From an uncultured Lachnospiraceae bacterium (GTDB lineage Bacteria; Bacillota; Clostridia; Lachnospirales; Lachnospiraceae), in NCBI GenBank assembly GCA_910588125.1, contig CAJUPI010000007.1, positions 24,980-88,979 of the forward strand: a DNA stretch of 64,000 bases, written 5' to 3'. Below the pieces are notes generated by a model. The model saw only the letters and a program-made list of their open reading frames with translations, was not told the origin of the DNA and ran no database searches. A program made the position numbers and the translations under genes. Each line of letters opens with the position of its first letter. Within the stretch, counting starts at the first letter, position 1. Shown here piece after piece: positions 16,454 to 24,887 of the stretch.

Positions 16454-17034
16454 TTCAGGTTCCCTTTTCTTATATTTTCCCGAATAATCTCATCGGCTGC
16501 CTGATACAGCCTTTCCGAACCTGCTTTCGTCTTTTCATGCCTTCCATACACCTGTTTTGAGGTAACCTTATGTTCTTTCCAGTCCCCTCCATCATTACTG
16601 TTGTTCAAAAGCAATGGCTGCAGATTATCCATCGCATGAGCAAACCTTGCCTCTGCCGTGCGGTTCTCCTCAAACTCGTCAAACAGGGAGATGAATTCTC
16701 GTTTCTGATCCTCCGGCAAAAGGGAATAGATTTTTTCCTTTGCTGCATCCTCTCTCTGTTTTTGTGTTTTTAAATTTTCCTCATCGTATGCATAGGTATC
16801 ACCGGATTCTATCTCTACAATATCATGAATCAGGCACAGAATCATCACTCTGGCAATATCGACCTCTTCATTTGAGTATTCTCTTAAAAGATACGCCATC
16901 ACCGCCATATGCCAGGCATGCTCCGCGTCATTTTCATTTCTTCCATGGCCGGATAAATGAGTCTGGCGGAAAATATTCTTTTCCTTATCCATCTCCAATG
17001 CAAAAGCCAGTTGCTTTTTTAATCTTTCTTCCAT
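16444..17034 (-). CDS. HD-domain hydrolase (YfbR/5'-nucleotidase-like)
   Basis: A 196-residue HD-superfamily protein when started at the ATG at 17034; a GTG three codons upstream is the alternative, but GGGGAG would be too close to it. Metal-binding residues are in ENDAEHAWHMAVMA (His, about 37-41), the HD pair LIHDIVEIESGD (about 68-79) and a later acidic residue in HAMDNLQPLL (about 137-146). Relatives cleave 5'-deoxynucleotides. Its end overlaps the start of the sugar-sensor gene by ten bases, so the two may be cotranscribed although their roles seem unrelated. Confidence 0.8.
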   Translation of the reverse strand: MEERLKKQLAFALEMDKEKNIFRQTHLSGHGRNENDAEHAWHMAVMAYLLREYSNEEVDIARVMILCLIHDIVEIESGDTYAYDEENLKTQKQREDAAKEKIYSLLPEDQKREFISLFDEFEENRTAEARFAHAMDNLQPLLLNNSNDGGDWKEHKVTSKQVYGRHEKTKAGSERLYQAADEIIRENIRKGNLKWT

Positions 17035-17088
17035 AAGAACCACAACTCCCCTGGTAAAATATTTTTTCTTTTTGCCCGATGCCAGCTC

Positions 17089-17646
17089 TTATTCCAAAAA
17101 TGCAAATATTTCCCGAATCTGTGGAGCAAACAGCCCGACCAAAGGATACAGCATTCCAACACCACACAAAAGCATAGCCCAGCGTTTATCATGCCTTTGC
17201 ATAACCGGGACATAAAAAACATGGGGGTTGTCTGCGGCATAGTATAGCTCTACCTGCTCCCCTTTTTTCACATAGCTTCGGCCAAAGCCGCTGGGGGACT
17301 TGACACGATACGTTGTTCCTCCCACCTGGAACTCAAATTCCGGACGATAGATCCTCTTATTTCCCCGCCCTATCATTACTCTGTTTTCCACAGAAATAAC
17401 CGTGGCAACCGTCAGGACAACCGCATTTTTCCGTTCCTTCAGCAAACGATATTGTATCCTCATCCCGATTGCAAAAAAAATCAAGGGCAACAGGGTAAAT
17501 CCAATGTCAGCTATCTGTTCTTCTCCTTCCCGTCCCGGCTGGCAGATAATGATTGCTGCAAAAACCAGGCACAAAAGGGGCCAGCAGATTGCCAGAATAA
17601 ACCATCTTTTCTGCGCATAACCGAACTTCTCAAACGCCTTTTTCAT
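17089..17646 (-). CDS. DUF3592-like membrane protein
   Basis: A 185-residue protein when started at MKKAFEKFG (ATG at 17646, preceded by AGGAGCAAT), seven bases after the Nudix gene. It has two hydrophobic segments in the first 70 residues (FILAICWPLLCLVFAAIII and FTLLPLIFFAIGM), then a beta-rich domain (RPEFEFQVGGTTYRVKSP, and VELYYAADNPHVFYV) typical of DUF3592, and a C-terminal hydrophobic segment (WAMLLCGVGMLYPLVGLF). Function unknown. A 25-codon longer reading would overlap the Nudix gene and has no better RBS. Confidence 0.7.
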   Translation of the reverse strand: MKKAFEKFGYAQKRWFILAICWPLLCLVFAAIIICQPGREGEEQIADIGFTLLPLIFFAIGMRIQYRLLKERKNAVVLTVATVISVENRVMIGRGNKRIYRPEFEFQVGGTTYRVKSPSGFGRSYVKKGEQVELYYAADNPHVFYVPVMQRHDKRWAMLLCGVGMLYPLVGLFAPQIREIFAFLE

Positions 17647-17653
17647 ATTGCTC

Positions 17654-18274
17654 CTATTCCAGCAAAGCAACCCAGTTATCTGACCGGAATGCTTCAAAAC
17701 ACATGCGTACCTGCTCTTCATTGTTCTTTTCCTCAGCTAAAACCGGCAGCTCTTCTATTCCAAAATACCGGCTCTCTGTGGTTTCTATATTCTGCTCAAA
17801 CGAGCCGCCAATCACAGAACAGAGAATAAATATTTTACAAACCTTATAGGCATAGACAGGCAGATTGTGTTTTTCCCTGTCCTGGACGGCAATGAGCTTA
17901 TCCGCCACAACCACAAGCCCCGCCTCTTCTTTTACCTCCTTAATCACATTCTCCTTCACTGACAGCCCCACGTCTACCCAGCCTCCCGGCAAGGACCAGG
18001 TGCCGTTGTTCTCTTTCACAAGCAGGATCTTATCCCCCTTGAAAATCGCCGCTCTGGTATCAATCTTTGGAGTCTGGTAGCCAATCTCATTGCAGAATAA
18101 ATCTTTCACCTTTTCCAAGGGAATATCGGTTTTATAGCTTATCATTTCAGCGGCAATGGTACGGATTCTTTCATATCGCTCCTGCTCAAAAACATCTTTC
18201 CCATAGAATAGCCCTGCCTGGGCAATACTCTGTAATTCTACTGCCCATTGAAGCCATTGTTCGTTTTTTTCCAT
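17654..18274 (-). CDS. Nudix hydrolase with N-terminal helical extension
   Basis: A 206-residue protein. An N-terminal region of about 60 residues (LQWAVELQSIAQAGLFYG and on) matches the NUDIX_N-type extension found before the hydrolase domain in YjhB-like proteins. The Nudix box is GGWVDVGLSVKENVIKEVKE then EAGL (about residues 97-120), with the catalytic glutamates present in KEVKEEAG. The first Glu of the classical box is Leu here, as in other members of this subgroup. It probably hydrolyses a nucleoside diphosphate derivative such as ADP-ribose. It directly abuts the YunG-like gene upstream. Confidence 0.85.
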   Translation of the reverse strand: MEKNEQWLQWAVELQSIAQAGLFYGKDVFEQERYERIRTIAAEMISYKTDIPLEKVKDLFCNEIGYQTPKIDTRAAIFKGDKILLVKENNGTWSLPGGWVDVGLSVKENVIKEVKEEAGLVVVADKLIAVQDREKHNLPVYAYKVCKIFILCSVIGGSFEQNIETTESRYFGIEELPVLAEEKNNEEQVRMCFEAFRSDNWVALLE

Positions 18275-18751
18275 TTATCTATCCTTCCCACTCTGGATTT
18301 CCTTTGCATAAACCTGAGCTTTAAAATATTTTTTTCTGAACTCTGCCTTCAGAAACTCGTACCGCTGGCGCTTCTCTTCTTTTGCGAAGTGCACTTCACG
18401 AAACTGCTCCGGGTTGTTTTCATAGTTTAACACCTTTTCTCCAAATTGTTCACTGGTGAGATCAAATACACAGCCATCCACATCATTATAACAATGGTAA
18501 TTGCCGCCGGGAAGCGGGATTCCGTATACTTTGCCGCCGAATATATCCTGAGCCAAAAACGCCGTGATGGAGCATTGGCCTAACGTCCGGTTCTCTTCGC
18601 TCCATTTCTCCCGCAGCCTGGGCGCACAGGTATATTCGCACCAGATGCTAAAAAGCGCATCATATAACCTGCAGGGAGTCCAGATTTCCCCAAATTCACT
18701 GGTAATTGCCGGAACTTCTCCCTGGTTCCAGCCATAAAATGCATAAGCCAT
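18275..18751 (-). CDS. YunG-like protein of unknown function
   Basis: A 158-residue protein. The segment NRTLGQCSITAFLAQDIFGG (about residues 54-73), followed by HCYNDVDGCVFDLTSEQFG (about 86-104), resembles the YunG family and related cysteine/histidine-containing domains. A Cys-His-Asp trio (Cys60, His86, Asp90 or Asp97 by my count) looks like a papain-type arrangement, but activity has not been shown for the family to my knowledge. It ends one base before the Nudix gene starts, so they form an operon. Confidence 0.55.
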   Translation of the reverse strand: MAYAFYGWNQGEVPAITSEFGEIWTPCRLYDALFSIWCEYTCAPRLREKWSEENRTLGQCSITAFLAQDIFGGKVYGIPLPGGNYHCYNDVDGCVFDLTSEQFGEKVLNYENNPEQFREVHFAKEEKRQRYEFLKAEFRKKYFKAQVYAKEIQSGKDR

Positions 18752-18780
18752 TTTCCTCTCCCATCTTTTAAAGAATCATC

Positions 18781-20109
18781 CTAAAAATCCGGATTGTCCT
18801 TCCCGCACAATACCCAAACGACAGCGGCAAACACCTCAATCGCCTCCACCAGTACCTTTTCATCAAAATCAAAAGCCGTGGTATGCTGGGCGGAAGCCAT
18901 CGGGGTCACAGAGCGCATATAAGTTGCCTTCCCGCCATGCTCCTGAACCCGGTTCATCATCAGGGAAATATCCTCACTGCCCCAATTCCTGGCATTCCGG
19001 CAGCTGCTGACACGCAGATGAGGGAGTTCCCGCTCCACAATTCCTGCAATCTGTTCCAGAAAATCCTCGTCACTGTGCTGGGACTCTGCGCCTCCCTGAA
19101 GTATCATTTTACAGGTGCATCCATTCATCTGGGCGGCGCCATTGCAGATCCGCACTGCTTCCTGAGCCATATACCGGTTAATCTCCGTAGTCTCCCCCCG
19201 CACTTCAAATTGAATCATGGCATGACCCGGAACTACATTTCTTCCGGTCCCTCCCTGAATCGTACCTACATTTACCCGTGAAATCCCGCCACTATGCCTG
19301 GGGAGTGCTGTCAGATTCAAAACGGCATTGGCCGCCGCCACAATCGCACTTCTCCCTTTCTCCGGAAATCCTCCTGCATGGGCGGCCTCTCCGTAAAAGT
19401 GGGCATCATATTTGCTTGTGGCAAGAGAACCCCAGGTCCCCGGCGTCACATCGCCGTCATCCAGCTCCCCGGCAGGCGCAATATGTGTTCCTATAAAATA
19501 ATCCACATCATCCAGATGTCCATGAGCTACGATGGCTCTAGCTCCTTTAGCGCCCTCTTCTCCTGGCTGGAAAATCAGCTTAACCGTCCCATGCAATTCT
19601 TTCTTAATCTTCACCAGAAGCTCCGCCACCCCAAGGCCAATGGCCGCATGCCCGTCATGGCCGCAGGCGTGCATGGTCCCTCTGTTTACGGAAGAAAATC
19701 CTTCTCTAAAAGGCCGGTGGGACTCCTTCTCTTCTTCAATCAGCCCCAGGGCATCAATATCAAACCGCAACGCGACCACCGGTCCCGGACCACATCGCAA
19801 AATTCCCATAGCCCCGGTAAAGCCTTCCTTCATTTCTTCTGTCAGATATTCTTCTGGCACGCCCTGCCCGCAAACCAGCTTTGCATGGGCTTTTAATTCC
19901 TCTGACGACGGAACTCCGATACGCGCTTCTTCCAGACACAATGCCTTGCCCGTCACTACCTCATATCCCAGCTCTGCCAATGTCTTATTGATAATAGCTG
20001 ACGTCCTCATCTCCAGCCATGCAGTTTCTGCATACCGATGAAAATCGCGCCTTCTTTCTCTGCTGGATTGAGACAGCGATTTGGCATAATCTATCATTTG
20101 GGTGTTCAT
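18781..20109 (-). CDS. M20-family amidohydrolase, AbgA-like
   Basis: A 442-residue metallopeptidase similar to the A subunit of p-aminobenzoyl-glutamate hydrolase. Motifs are VALRFDIDALG (about residues 118-128), HACGHDGHAAIGLG (about 155-168) with metal-binding His and Asp, and FQPGEEGAKGA (about 189-199) carrying the catalytic Glu. A GTHIAPAGELDDGDV segment follows. Relatives cleave N-acyl or aminobenzoyl-amino acids. No AbgB or AbgT homologue is adjacent, so the true substrate is open. It has its own promoter at 20178-20206 and lies divergent to the chemotaxis receptor. Confidence 0.85.
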   Translation of the reverse strand: MNTQMIDYAKSLSQSSRERRRDFHRYAETAWLEMRTSAIINKTLAELGYEVVTGKALCLEEARIGVPSSEELKAHAKLVCGQGVPEEYLTEEMKEGFTGAMGILRCGPGPVVALRFDIDALGLIEEEKESHRPFREGFSSVNRGTMHACGHDGHAAIGLGVAELLVKIKKELHGTVKLIFQPGEEGAKGARAIVAHGHLDDVDYFIGTHIAPAGELDDGDVTPGTWGSLATSKYDAHFYGEAAHAGGFPEKGRSAIVAAANAVLNLTALPRHSGGISRVNVGTIQGGTGRNVVPGHAMIQFEVRGETTEINRYMAQEAVRICNGAAQMNGCTCKMILQGGAESQHSDEDFLEQIAGIVERELPHLRVSSCRNARNWGSEDISLMMNRVQEHGGKATYMRSVTPMASAQHTTAFDFDEKVLVEAIEVFAAVVWVLCGKDNPDF

Positions 20110-20177
20110 TTTTCTTCTCCTTTTTGCCAGATGCTTTTTGGGGCGCAGAGGCTGCGCTCACTTTCGCTTTCGTGGAC

Positions 20178-20206
20178 ATTATACCATACCTGGTAAAGCG
20201 AGACAA
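20178..20206 (-). promoter_or_regulatory. Sigma-A promoter of the AbgA-like gene
   Basis: On the minus strand, TTGTCT (20206-20201) and a perfect TATAAT (20183-20178) are separated by 17 nt. The start codon is about 70 bases downstream. The region 20207-20285 between this and the opposite promoter holds no other feature I can identify. Confidence 0.7.
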
Positions 20207-20285
20207 TGTTATTCACTAAGAATTCGTAATCTTTAGACATGAAGTGAAAAACTTAAAAATCCAACTGGCAAAGTCGAAAAACCGG

Positions 20286-20314
20286 TTGAATTTCTCTGTC
20301 ATTTTGTGTAAACT
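20286..20314 (+). promoter_or_regulatory. Promoter of the chemotaxis receptor gene
   Basis: TTGAAT (20286-20291) and TAAACT (20309-20314) with a 17-nt spacer, giving a start near 20321. That would leave only about ten leader bases before the GTG at 20332 but a normal leader with AAAGGA before the ATG at 20359, which supports the later start. No flagellar sigma factor-type element is obvious. Confidence 0.55.
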
Positions 20315-20358
20315 GAAAGAAGTTACGGAATGTGAAAGGGAAAGGACAATCGAAGAAA

Positions 20359-22038
20359 ATGAAAAAAGCAATGAATCAATCAAAATTAAACATGATTTTA
20401 AACGGTATTTCTTTGACGTCTCTTTTTTTGATGATCCTCCTTCTATTTGCCTACGGAAATATAAAGGGGAAATTAAATGACGCCAATGCAGACAGATTTA
20501 ACCTGACCTATAATGCCAATCGTTTTATGAACGGTTCCGCCTATCTCACCAATGAAGTACGGGCCTATGCCTCCACCGGAGACCAGGTACACTTCGATAA
20601 TTACTGGAATGAAATTAATAACCTAAAAAACCGGGATCTGGGTGTTGCCGCCATGCAGGAAATCGGCATCACTGCCAGCGAACAGGCCATGATCGATCAG
20701 ATGTCCGCGCTTTCCAACAACTTAGTTCCCCTGGAAGAGGGCGCTATGGAGCAGGTTCAAGCCGGCCAGATGGCAGAAGCCCTGGCCTATGTATATGGCT
20801 CTGACTATAGCTCCGTCACAGCAAATATTAATGCCCTGAAAGAACAATTTTTAAATGATCTGGAGACCCGTTCCAAGGCACAGGTCGATAAGCTGACTCT
20901 GGAATCCGATATTATTATGGGAATTATCTTTCTCTTCATGATTGTAGTGGGAATCATGCAGCTTATTGTCATGACAATTACCAAAAAACGAATTCTCGTT
21001 CCTGTGATCGCGGTTCGTGATCAGATGGGTGAGATCTCCAGAGGCAATCTCTCCGCCCCCTTTGCGCTTGAGCCGGATACCTCTGAGATCGGAATGTTGG
21101 TCGCCTCCATCCATGAGACAAAAAGGGAGTTAAAAAAATACATTTCCGATATCAACTCCAAGCTGACCCAAATGGCGCAAGGACAGATGGATTTGTCCAT
21201 TGGCAATGATTACCGCGGTGAATTTCAGCCGATTCAGCTGGCCATGGGGCAGATACTGAATTCCCTCAACCAGGCTTTATCACGGATTAACCAGACAGCA
21301 GAACAGGTTTCCACAGAATCGGAAAAAATGGCTTCCGACTCTCAGACTCTTTCTAACGGCGCAGTCGCTCAGGCTTCTGCCGTTGAGGAGCTGTCCGCCA
21401 GTATCCAGGATCTTTCCAGCCAGGTCAACAGCACCTCCACAGATGCTGACAATGCCCGTAAATTATCAATTGATACCGCGACACAGCTCGAAACCTGTAA
21501 CCAAAAGATGGCTGATCTGACCATGGCCATGGGAGATATCTCCAAATCCTCCCAGCAGATCAGCGGAATTATCAAGACAATTGAAGATATCTCCTTCCAG
21601 ACTAATATCCTGGCTCTCAATGCCGCCGTAGAAGCCGCCCGCGCCGGCAGTGCCGGAAAAGGCTTCGCCGTAGTAGCCGACGAGGTGCAAAGCCTGGCCA
21701 ACAAAAGTGCAGAGGCCGCCCAGGATATCACCAACCTGATCCAGAATTCTCTCAGCCTGGTGGAACGCGGGACTGCATTGTCGGCTGACAGCACCAAAAC
21801 ATTGGATGCCGGAGTCGCCAAAGCCAGAAAGTCCACTGAGGTGGTGGAGCGTATCGCCCAATCCGCCAAAGAGCAGGCGGAATCCCTGACCCAGCTGACC
21901 CTGGGTATGGAACAGATATCCGAGGTGGTTCAGACCAATGCCTCCACTGCTGAGAAATCCTCTGACTCCGCCCAGGAGCTTCGTCTTCAGGCCGGGGAAT
22001 TAAAAGAATCCGTTCAGATGTTCCGCCTTCGCAGATAA
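20359..22038 (+). CDS. Methyl-accepting chemotaxis protein
   Basis: A 559-residue receptor when started at the ATG at 20359. Transmembrane helix 1 is at about residues 11-33, and a roughly 155-residue extracellular helical domain follows. Helix 2 is [19 protein letters not shown] onward (about 188-212), then a HAMP domain and the cytoplasmic signalling bundle. The hairpin tip reads [18 protein letters not shown] followed by [14 protein letters not shown], the CheA/CheW contact region of the family. There is no C-terminal CheR-tethering pentapeptide. No motility genes lie nearby, so it is an orphan receptor feeding a chemotaxis system elsewhere. A GTG at 20332 is an alternative start. Confidence 0.92.
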   Translation: MKKAMNQSKLNMILNGISLTSLFLMILLLFAYGNIKGKLNDANADRFNLTYNANRFMNGSAYLTNEVRAYASTGDQVHFDNYWNEINNLKNRDLGVAAMQEIGITASEQAMIDQMSALSNNLVPLEEGAMEQVQAGQMAEALAYVYGSDYSSVTANINALKEQFLNDLETRSKAQVDKLTLESDIIMGIIFLFMIVVGIMQLIVMTITKKRILVPVIAVRDQMGEISRGNLSAPFALEPDTSEIGMLVASIHETKRELKKYISDINSKLTQMAQGQMDLSIGNDYRGEFQPIQLAMGQILNSLNQALSRINQTAEQVSTESEKMASDSQTLSNGAVAQASAVEELSASIQDLSSQVNSTSTDADNARKLSIDTATQLETCNQKMADLTMAMGDISKSSQQISGIIKTIEDISFQTNILALNAAVEAARAGSAGKGFAVVADEVQSLANKSAEAAQDITNLIQNSLSLVERGTALSADSTKTLDAGVAKARKSTEVVERIAQSAKEQAESLTQLTLGMEQISEVVQTNASTAEKSSDSAQELRLQAGELKESVQMFRLRR

Positions 22039-22056
22039 TAAAAAGCATCGATCCAT

Positions 22057-22135
22057 AAAAGCTGGTGGTACAAAAACCATTTCACTGAGGGGATATATCC
22101 TCCACAGAATCGGTTTATGTACCACCGGCTTTTTT
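22057..22135. terminator. Bidirectional terminator after the chemotaxis receptor
   Basis: An inverted repeat with arms AAAAGCTGGTGGTACA (22057-22072) and TGTACCACCGGCTTTTTT (22118-22135), a loop of about 45 nt, and T-runs on both strands. It lies 19 bases after the receptor stop codon, between convergent genes. Confidence 0.8.
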
Positions 22136-22146
22136 CTTATTGCGAG

Positions 22147-22284
22147 TTTGAAGATTTTCGTTTCGTTTTTCGCAAAAATCAGAGATTTTAGGACTTCTTG
22201 ATCCCGAAACCGGAAAAAGCAGCAGACCATTTCCCACCTCTTCCCGCTCCTTTTTCCCTGGCGTACCTTCTGAGAAAATTAATT
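22147..22284. repeat. Repeat family B, half copy
   Basis: About 138 bp matching, in reverse complement, the left half of the element at 29133-29412. Shared blocks, in order on the plus strand here, are GATTTTCGTTTCG, CAGAGATTTTAGGA, TTGATCCCGAAACCGGAAAA, GCTCCTTTTTCCCTGGCGTA and TTCTGAGAAAATTAA. Its end runs into the stop codon of the MATE exporter gene (22283-22285). The second arm is missing. Confidence 0.75.
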
Positions 22285-23653
22285 AAATGACTCTGCTCTC
22301 CCCTGCCTCTGCACATATAAGTTTAAATCTTTTCCCCTCCCTCAGCACCAGATACAGCGACAAAACCGTTGCCAGCAGATCACTGATCGGCTGGGCAAAG
22401 AATATCCCGTTAATCTCCAGAAAAACCGGCAGTATGTAAATAAACGGCACCAGAAAAACCACTTGCCTGAGCAAGGTAATCACTATCGATGGCCCCGGGC
22501 GATTAATAGATTGGAAAAATGTAGTTGCCAGCATCACAAACCCTAAAGCCGGAGTAATACAAAAATTGATCCGCAGGCCGGTAATTCCAATCTGGAACAT
22601 TTCTTCCGTTCCTCCAAAAGCCGCCAAGATCTGTCTCGGGAAAACCATCACGGCTATCCAGATAAAGCAGGTAATGCCAACGGAAAAAACCGTGGCCTGA
22701 AAAAGCGTGGACATCACCCTTTTATAACTGCCTGAACCATAATTATTTCCCAAAATCGGCTGGATTCCCTGGCTGATCCCGCTGGCCGGCATTATCACAA
22801 ATGTCATAATACTCGATACTACCGCATAGACACTGATGGCAATATCTCCGCCATATTTCCCCAATTGGCTGTTATAGACAAGGCTAATAAATCCCATAGC
22901 CATCTGAGCCACCCAAAACGCAAAACCGCAGGAAATTATCTGAAAGCAAAATCCCTTTTCCAGACGGAAAATCCCTTTCGTGATACGCACCTGCGTCCGG
23001 TTTCCCAACACTAGGCAGGCCCCGAAAAGGGCAGAAGCGATCTGTCCGGCTACGGTTGCCGCTGCCGCCCCCACAACGCCCCAGTCAAACACAATAATGA
23101 ACAATGCATCCAAAGCAATATTGGTCACAGCCCCCAGCCCCGTGACGCACATTCCCAGAACCGGTTTACCCGAAACCCGGACAAAATCACAAAACAATTG
23201 GGACAATCCCTGAAACAGGCAGCCCAGCGCCACAATCCGATAGTAGGCAATCGCATAAGGATAAGCCGTCTGCGTAACTCCAAAAATACGCAAAAAGAAA
23301 TCCGGAAAAAGCAGCAGCACAATACTGAGGGCAATCTCAAAGCCACAGACCATGACCAGGGCATTCCCAAAAGACCGGTTCATCTTATCTGGTTCATTCT
23401 GACCAGAAAAAAGACTGAAAAAAGTGGAACCTCCCGCACTGCATGTTAAGGCAAACGCCATCATCATAAATGATAAAGGAAAGCAAACCGACAGGCCAGC
23501 CAACGCAGACGTACCATTAAAATTCCCTACAAACATCCGATCCACAATGTTATAGACCGCTGTGATCAAAAGAGAAATCGCCGCCGGGATAGAAAACTTA
23601 AGAATCATGGGGAACAACTTCCCGTTTAGGTAATCAACGCCTTTTGTGTTCAT
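22283..23653 (-). CDS. MATE-family multidrug/Na+ antiporter
   Basis: A 456-residue integral membrane protein with about twelve hydrophobic segments and MATE landmarks: GKLFPMILKFSIPAAISLL at the start, YNIVDRMFVGNFNGTSALAG (about residues 40-59), and repeated P/G-rich helices such as MPASGISQGIQPILGNNYG in the second half. Such exporters expel cationic drugs or metabolites in exchange for Na+ or H+. AGGAGG precedes the ATG. It lies 121 bp after a marR-type gene on the same strand, and both have an inverted-repeat operator of the same kind just upstream, so it is very likely controlled by that regulator. Confidence 0.92.
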   Translation of the reverse strand: MNTKGVDYLNGKLFPMILKFSIPAAISLLITAVYNIVDRMFVGNFNGTSALAGLSVCFPLSFMMMAFALTCSAGGSTFFSLFSGQNEPDKMNRSFGNALVMVCGFEIALSIVLLLFPDFFLRIFGVTQTAYPYAIAYYRIVALGCLFQGLSQLFCDFVRVSGKPVLGMCVTGLGAVTNIALDALFIIVFDWGVVGAAAATVAGQIASALFGACLVLGNRTQVRITKGIFRLEKGFCFQIISCGFAFWVAQMAMGFISLVYNSQLGKYGGDIAISVYAVVSSIMTFVIMPASGISQGIQPILGNNYGSGSYKRVMSTLFQATVFSVGITCFIWIAVMVFPRQILAAFGGTEEMFQIGITGLRINFCITPALGFVMLATTFFQSINRPGPSIVITLLRQVVFLVPFIYILPVFLEINGIFFAQPISDLLATVLSLYLVLREGKRFKLICAEAGESRVI

Positions 23654-23672
23654 GGATAACCTCCTACAAAAA

Positions 23673-23684
23673 TTAGTTTACTAA
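23673..23684. promoter_or_regulatory. MarR-type operator before the MATE gene
   Basis: Palindrome TTAGTTTACTAA, followed by GTA, 19 bases upstream of the MATE start codon. A similar site, TTAGTAACCTAA also followed by GTA, lies upstream of the marR gene at 24213-24224. Confidence 0.6.
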
Positions 23685-23774
23685 GTATTTATTTTAAAAT
23701 GCAGCCGCCCCTTCAGGCAGCCTGCATATAATCATAGTAACCTGCATGCAATCTTTGATGTTGCACCAGCCTCC

Positions 23775-24197
23775 CTACGAAACATTCTCCATCATTTTCT
23801 CAATGACTTCAAAAAATATATTCATCTTCTCCTGGGAAATCCCCCGAATCAGCTCCTCCTCCAAATTAGTAAGATCTTCGATCACCACATCCTTATATTG
23901 CAACGCCTTTTCATTGACAAGTATCCTTTTCAGCCGTCCATCCTCCGCCATAACTTCCCGGCGAATCAATCCGTCCTGTTCCATCTTCTTGAGAAGCTGT
24001 GTTGCCGTCGGAGGACGCAGACTGAATTCCTCCTCGATATCCTTCTGAAAAACATCGTGATTCTGAGCCAAAACAAAATGCAGCACCCTCCCCTGAGAGC
24101 CACTGAACACGGCCCTGCTTGAAAAGGCATCAATCCTTCTGCGCAATTTGTTTGACAGCTTATTGATATAATGTGCTGCATGTTTGTTAGGTCTCAT
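23775..24197 (-). CDS. MarR-family transcriptional regulator
   Basis: A 140-residue winged-helix regulator when started at MRPNKHAAHY (ATG at 24197 with GGAGG five bases upstream). The ATG four codons earlier is itself part of that RBS context and would leave no room for one of its own. The DNA-binding region is DIEEEFSLRPPTATQLLKKM (about residues 54-73) with the wing EDGRLKRILVNEKA. MarR proteins repress exporter genes until a ligand binds. Paired operator-like palindromes upstream of this gene and of the MATE gene suggest it represses both itself and the exporter. Confidence 0.88.
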   Translation of the reverse strand: MRPNKHAAHYINKLSNKLRRRIDAFSSRAVFSGSQGRVLHFVLAQNHDVFQKDIEEEFSLRPPTATQLLKKMEQDGLIRREVMAEDGRLKRILVNEKALQYKDVVIEDLTNLEEELIRGISQEKMNIFFEVIEKMMENVS

Positions 24198-24212
24198 AAC
24201 CGCCTCCATTAT

Positions 24213-24224
24213 TTAGTAACCTAA
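24213..24224. promoter_or_regulatory. MarR-type operator before the marR gene
   Basis: TTAGTAACCTAA (TTAG/CTAA arms) followed by GTA, 16 bases upstream of the chosen start codon. It shares the TTAG...CTAAGTA pattern with 23673-23684 and fits autorepression. Confidence 0.55.
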
Positions 24225-24281
24225 GTATGTCGGATGGGCGTAAAAATGTCAAGTCCCTGAGCCATAAAATTACCAAAACGT

Positions 24282-24761
24282 TTATGCGCTTACATCTACA
24301 TGATCTCCTGTCTCACTTACTGCTTCCACAGCTTCTCCCGACTTACCATAGACGGTATTTTGCCCGCTATCGGCAGGCATCGAGAAAACCTGTCCTGCCA
24401 TTTCGACCTGAGTTTTTCCTGCCTCACTGATCTCAGCTGTATCCAAGCCTGCTTTCTCCTGTCTTTTGGCCTCAAGCTGTTTTTCTTGTTCCTCCCGCTC
24501 TTTGCTTCGCGCCTCCGTCAGCGCCTCCTGTAACTGCTTTTCTTTTTCCTTTTCCTCTTTTGCCTCTGTTTTCATTCCCTGAGCGGTTTTTTCGCCATAT
24601 TCTTTGGCCTGTTCTGTCAATTCTGCCGCGTAGCCCAGCGCCCGCTGCATCTTATCCGTATCCCCTTTGCGCTCCGCCTCGTCTGCCACACTCATCGGAG
24701 TAGAGATCATTTGCATACTGGCGCTGGCTCCTGCCAAGCCTTCCATGGTCTTTACATTCAT
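24282..24761 (-). CDS. Charged coiled-coil protein of unknown function
   Basis: A 159-residue hydrophilic protein that I do not recognise. Residues 1-30 are Met/Ala/Ser-rich, residues about 50-110 are dominated by Glu, Lys and Gln with heptad-like spacing (KEEKEKEKQLQEALTEARSK) and should form a long coiled coil, and the tail is acidic. There is no signal peptide or membrane segment. A very good RBS (AAAGGAGGATACAGT then ATG) supports expression. It lies 126 bp after the AgrC-like kinase gene region on the opposite side of a promoter-sized gap, with no clear link to either neighbour. Confidence 0.6.
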   Translation of the reverse strand: MNVKTMEGLAGASASMQMISTPMSVADEAERKGDTDKMQRALGYAAELTEQAKEYGEKTAQGMKTEAKEEKEKEKQLQEALTEARSKEREEQEKQLEAKRQEKAGLDTAEISEAGKTQVEMAGQVFSMPADSGQNTVYGKSGEAVEAVSETGDHVDVSA

Positions 24762-24887
24762 ACTGTATCCTCCTTTATTGGAATCTTTCTTGGACCAATA
24801 ATTCTTCTGCCCTGTCTATTGTTTCGGCAGTTATCTTAGAAAGGCTTAGAAGCCTGACATATAAGGTCTATTTTTTGACACATATGG

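Noticed and set aside
24762-24887. Possible AgrD-like signal peptide in the gap beside the AgrC-like kinase
   Set aside because: No short frame with an RBS and the Cys/Ser plus acidic tail pattern was found here or in 26993-27152.
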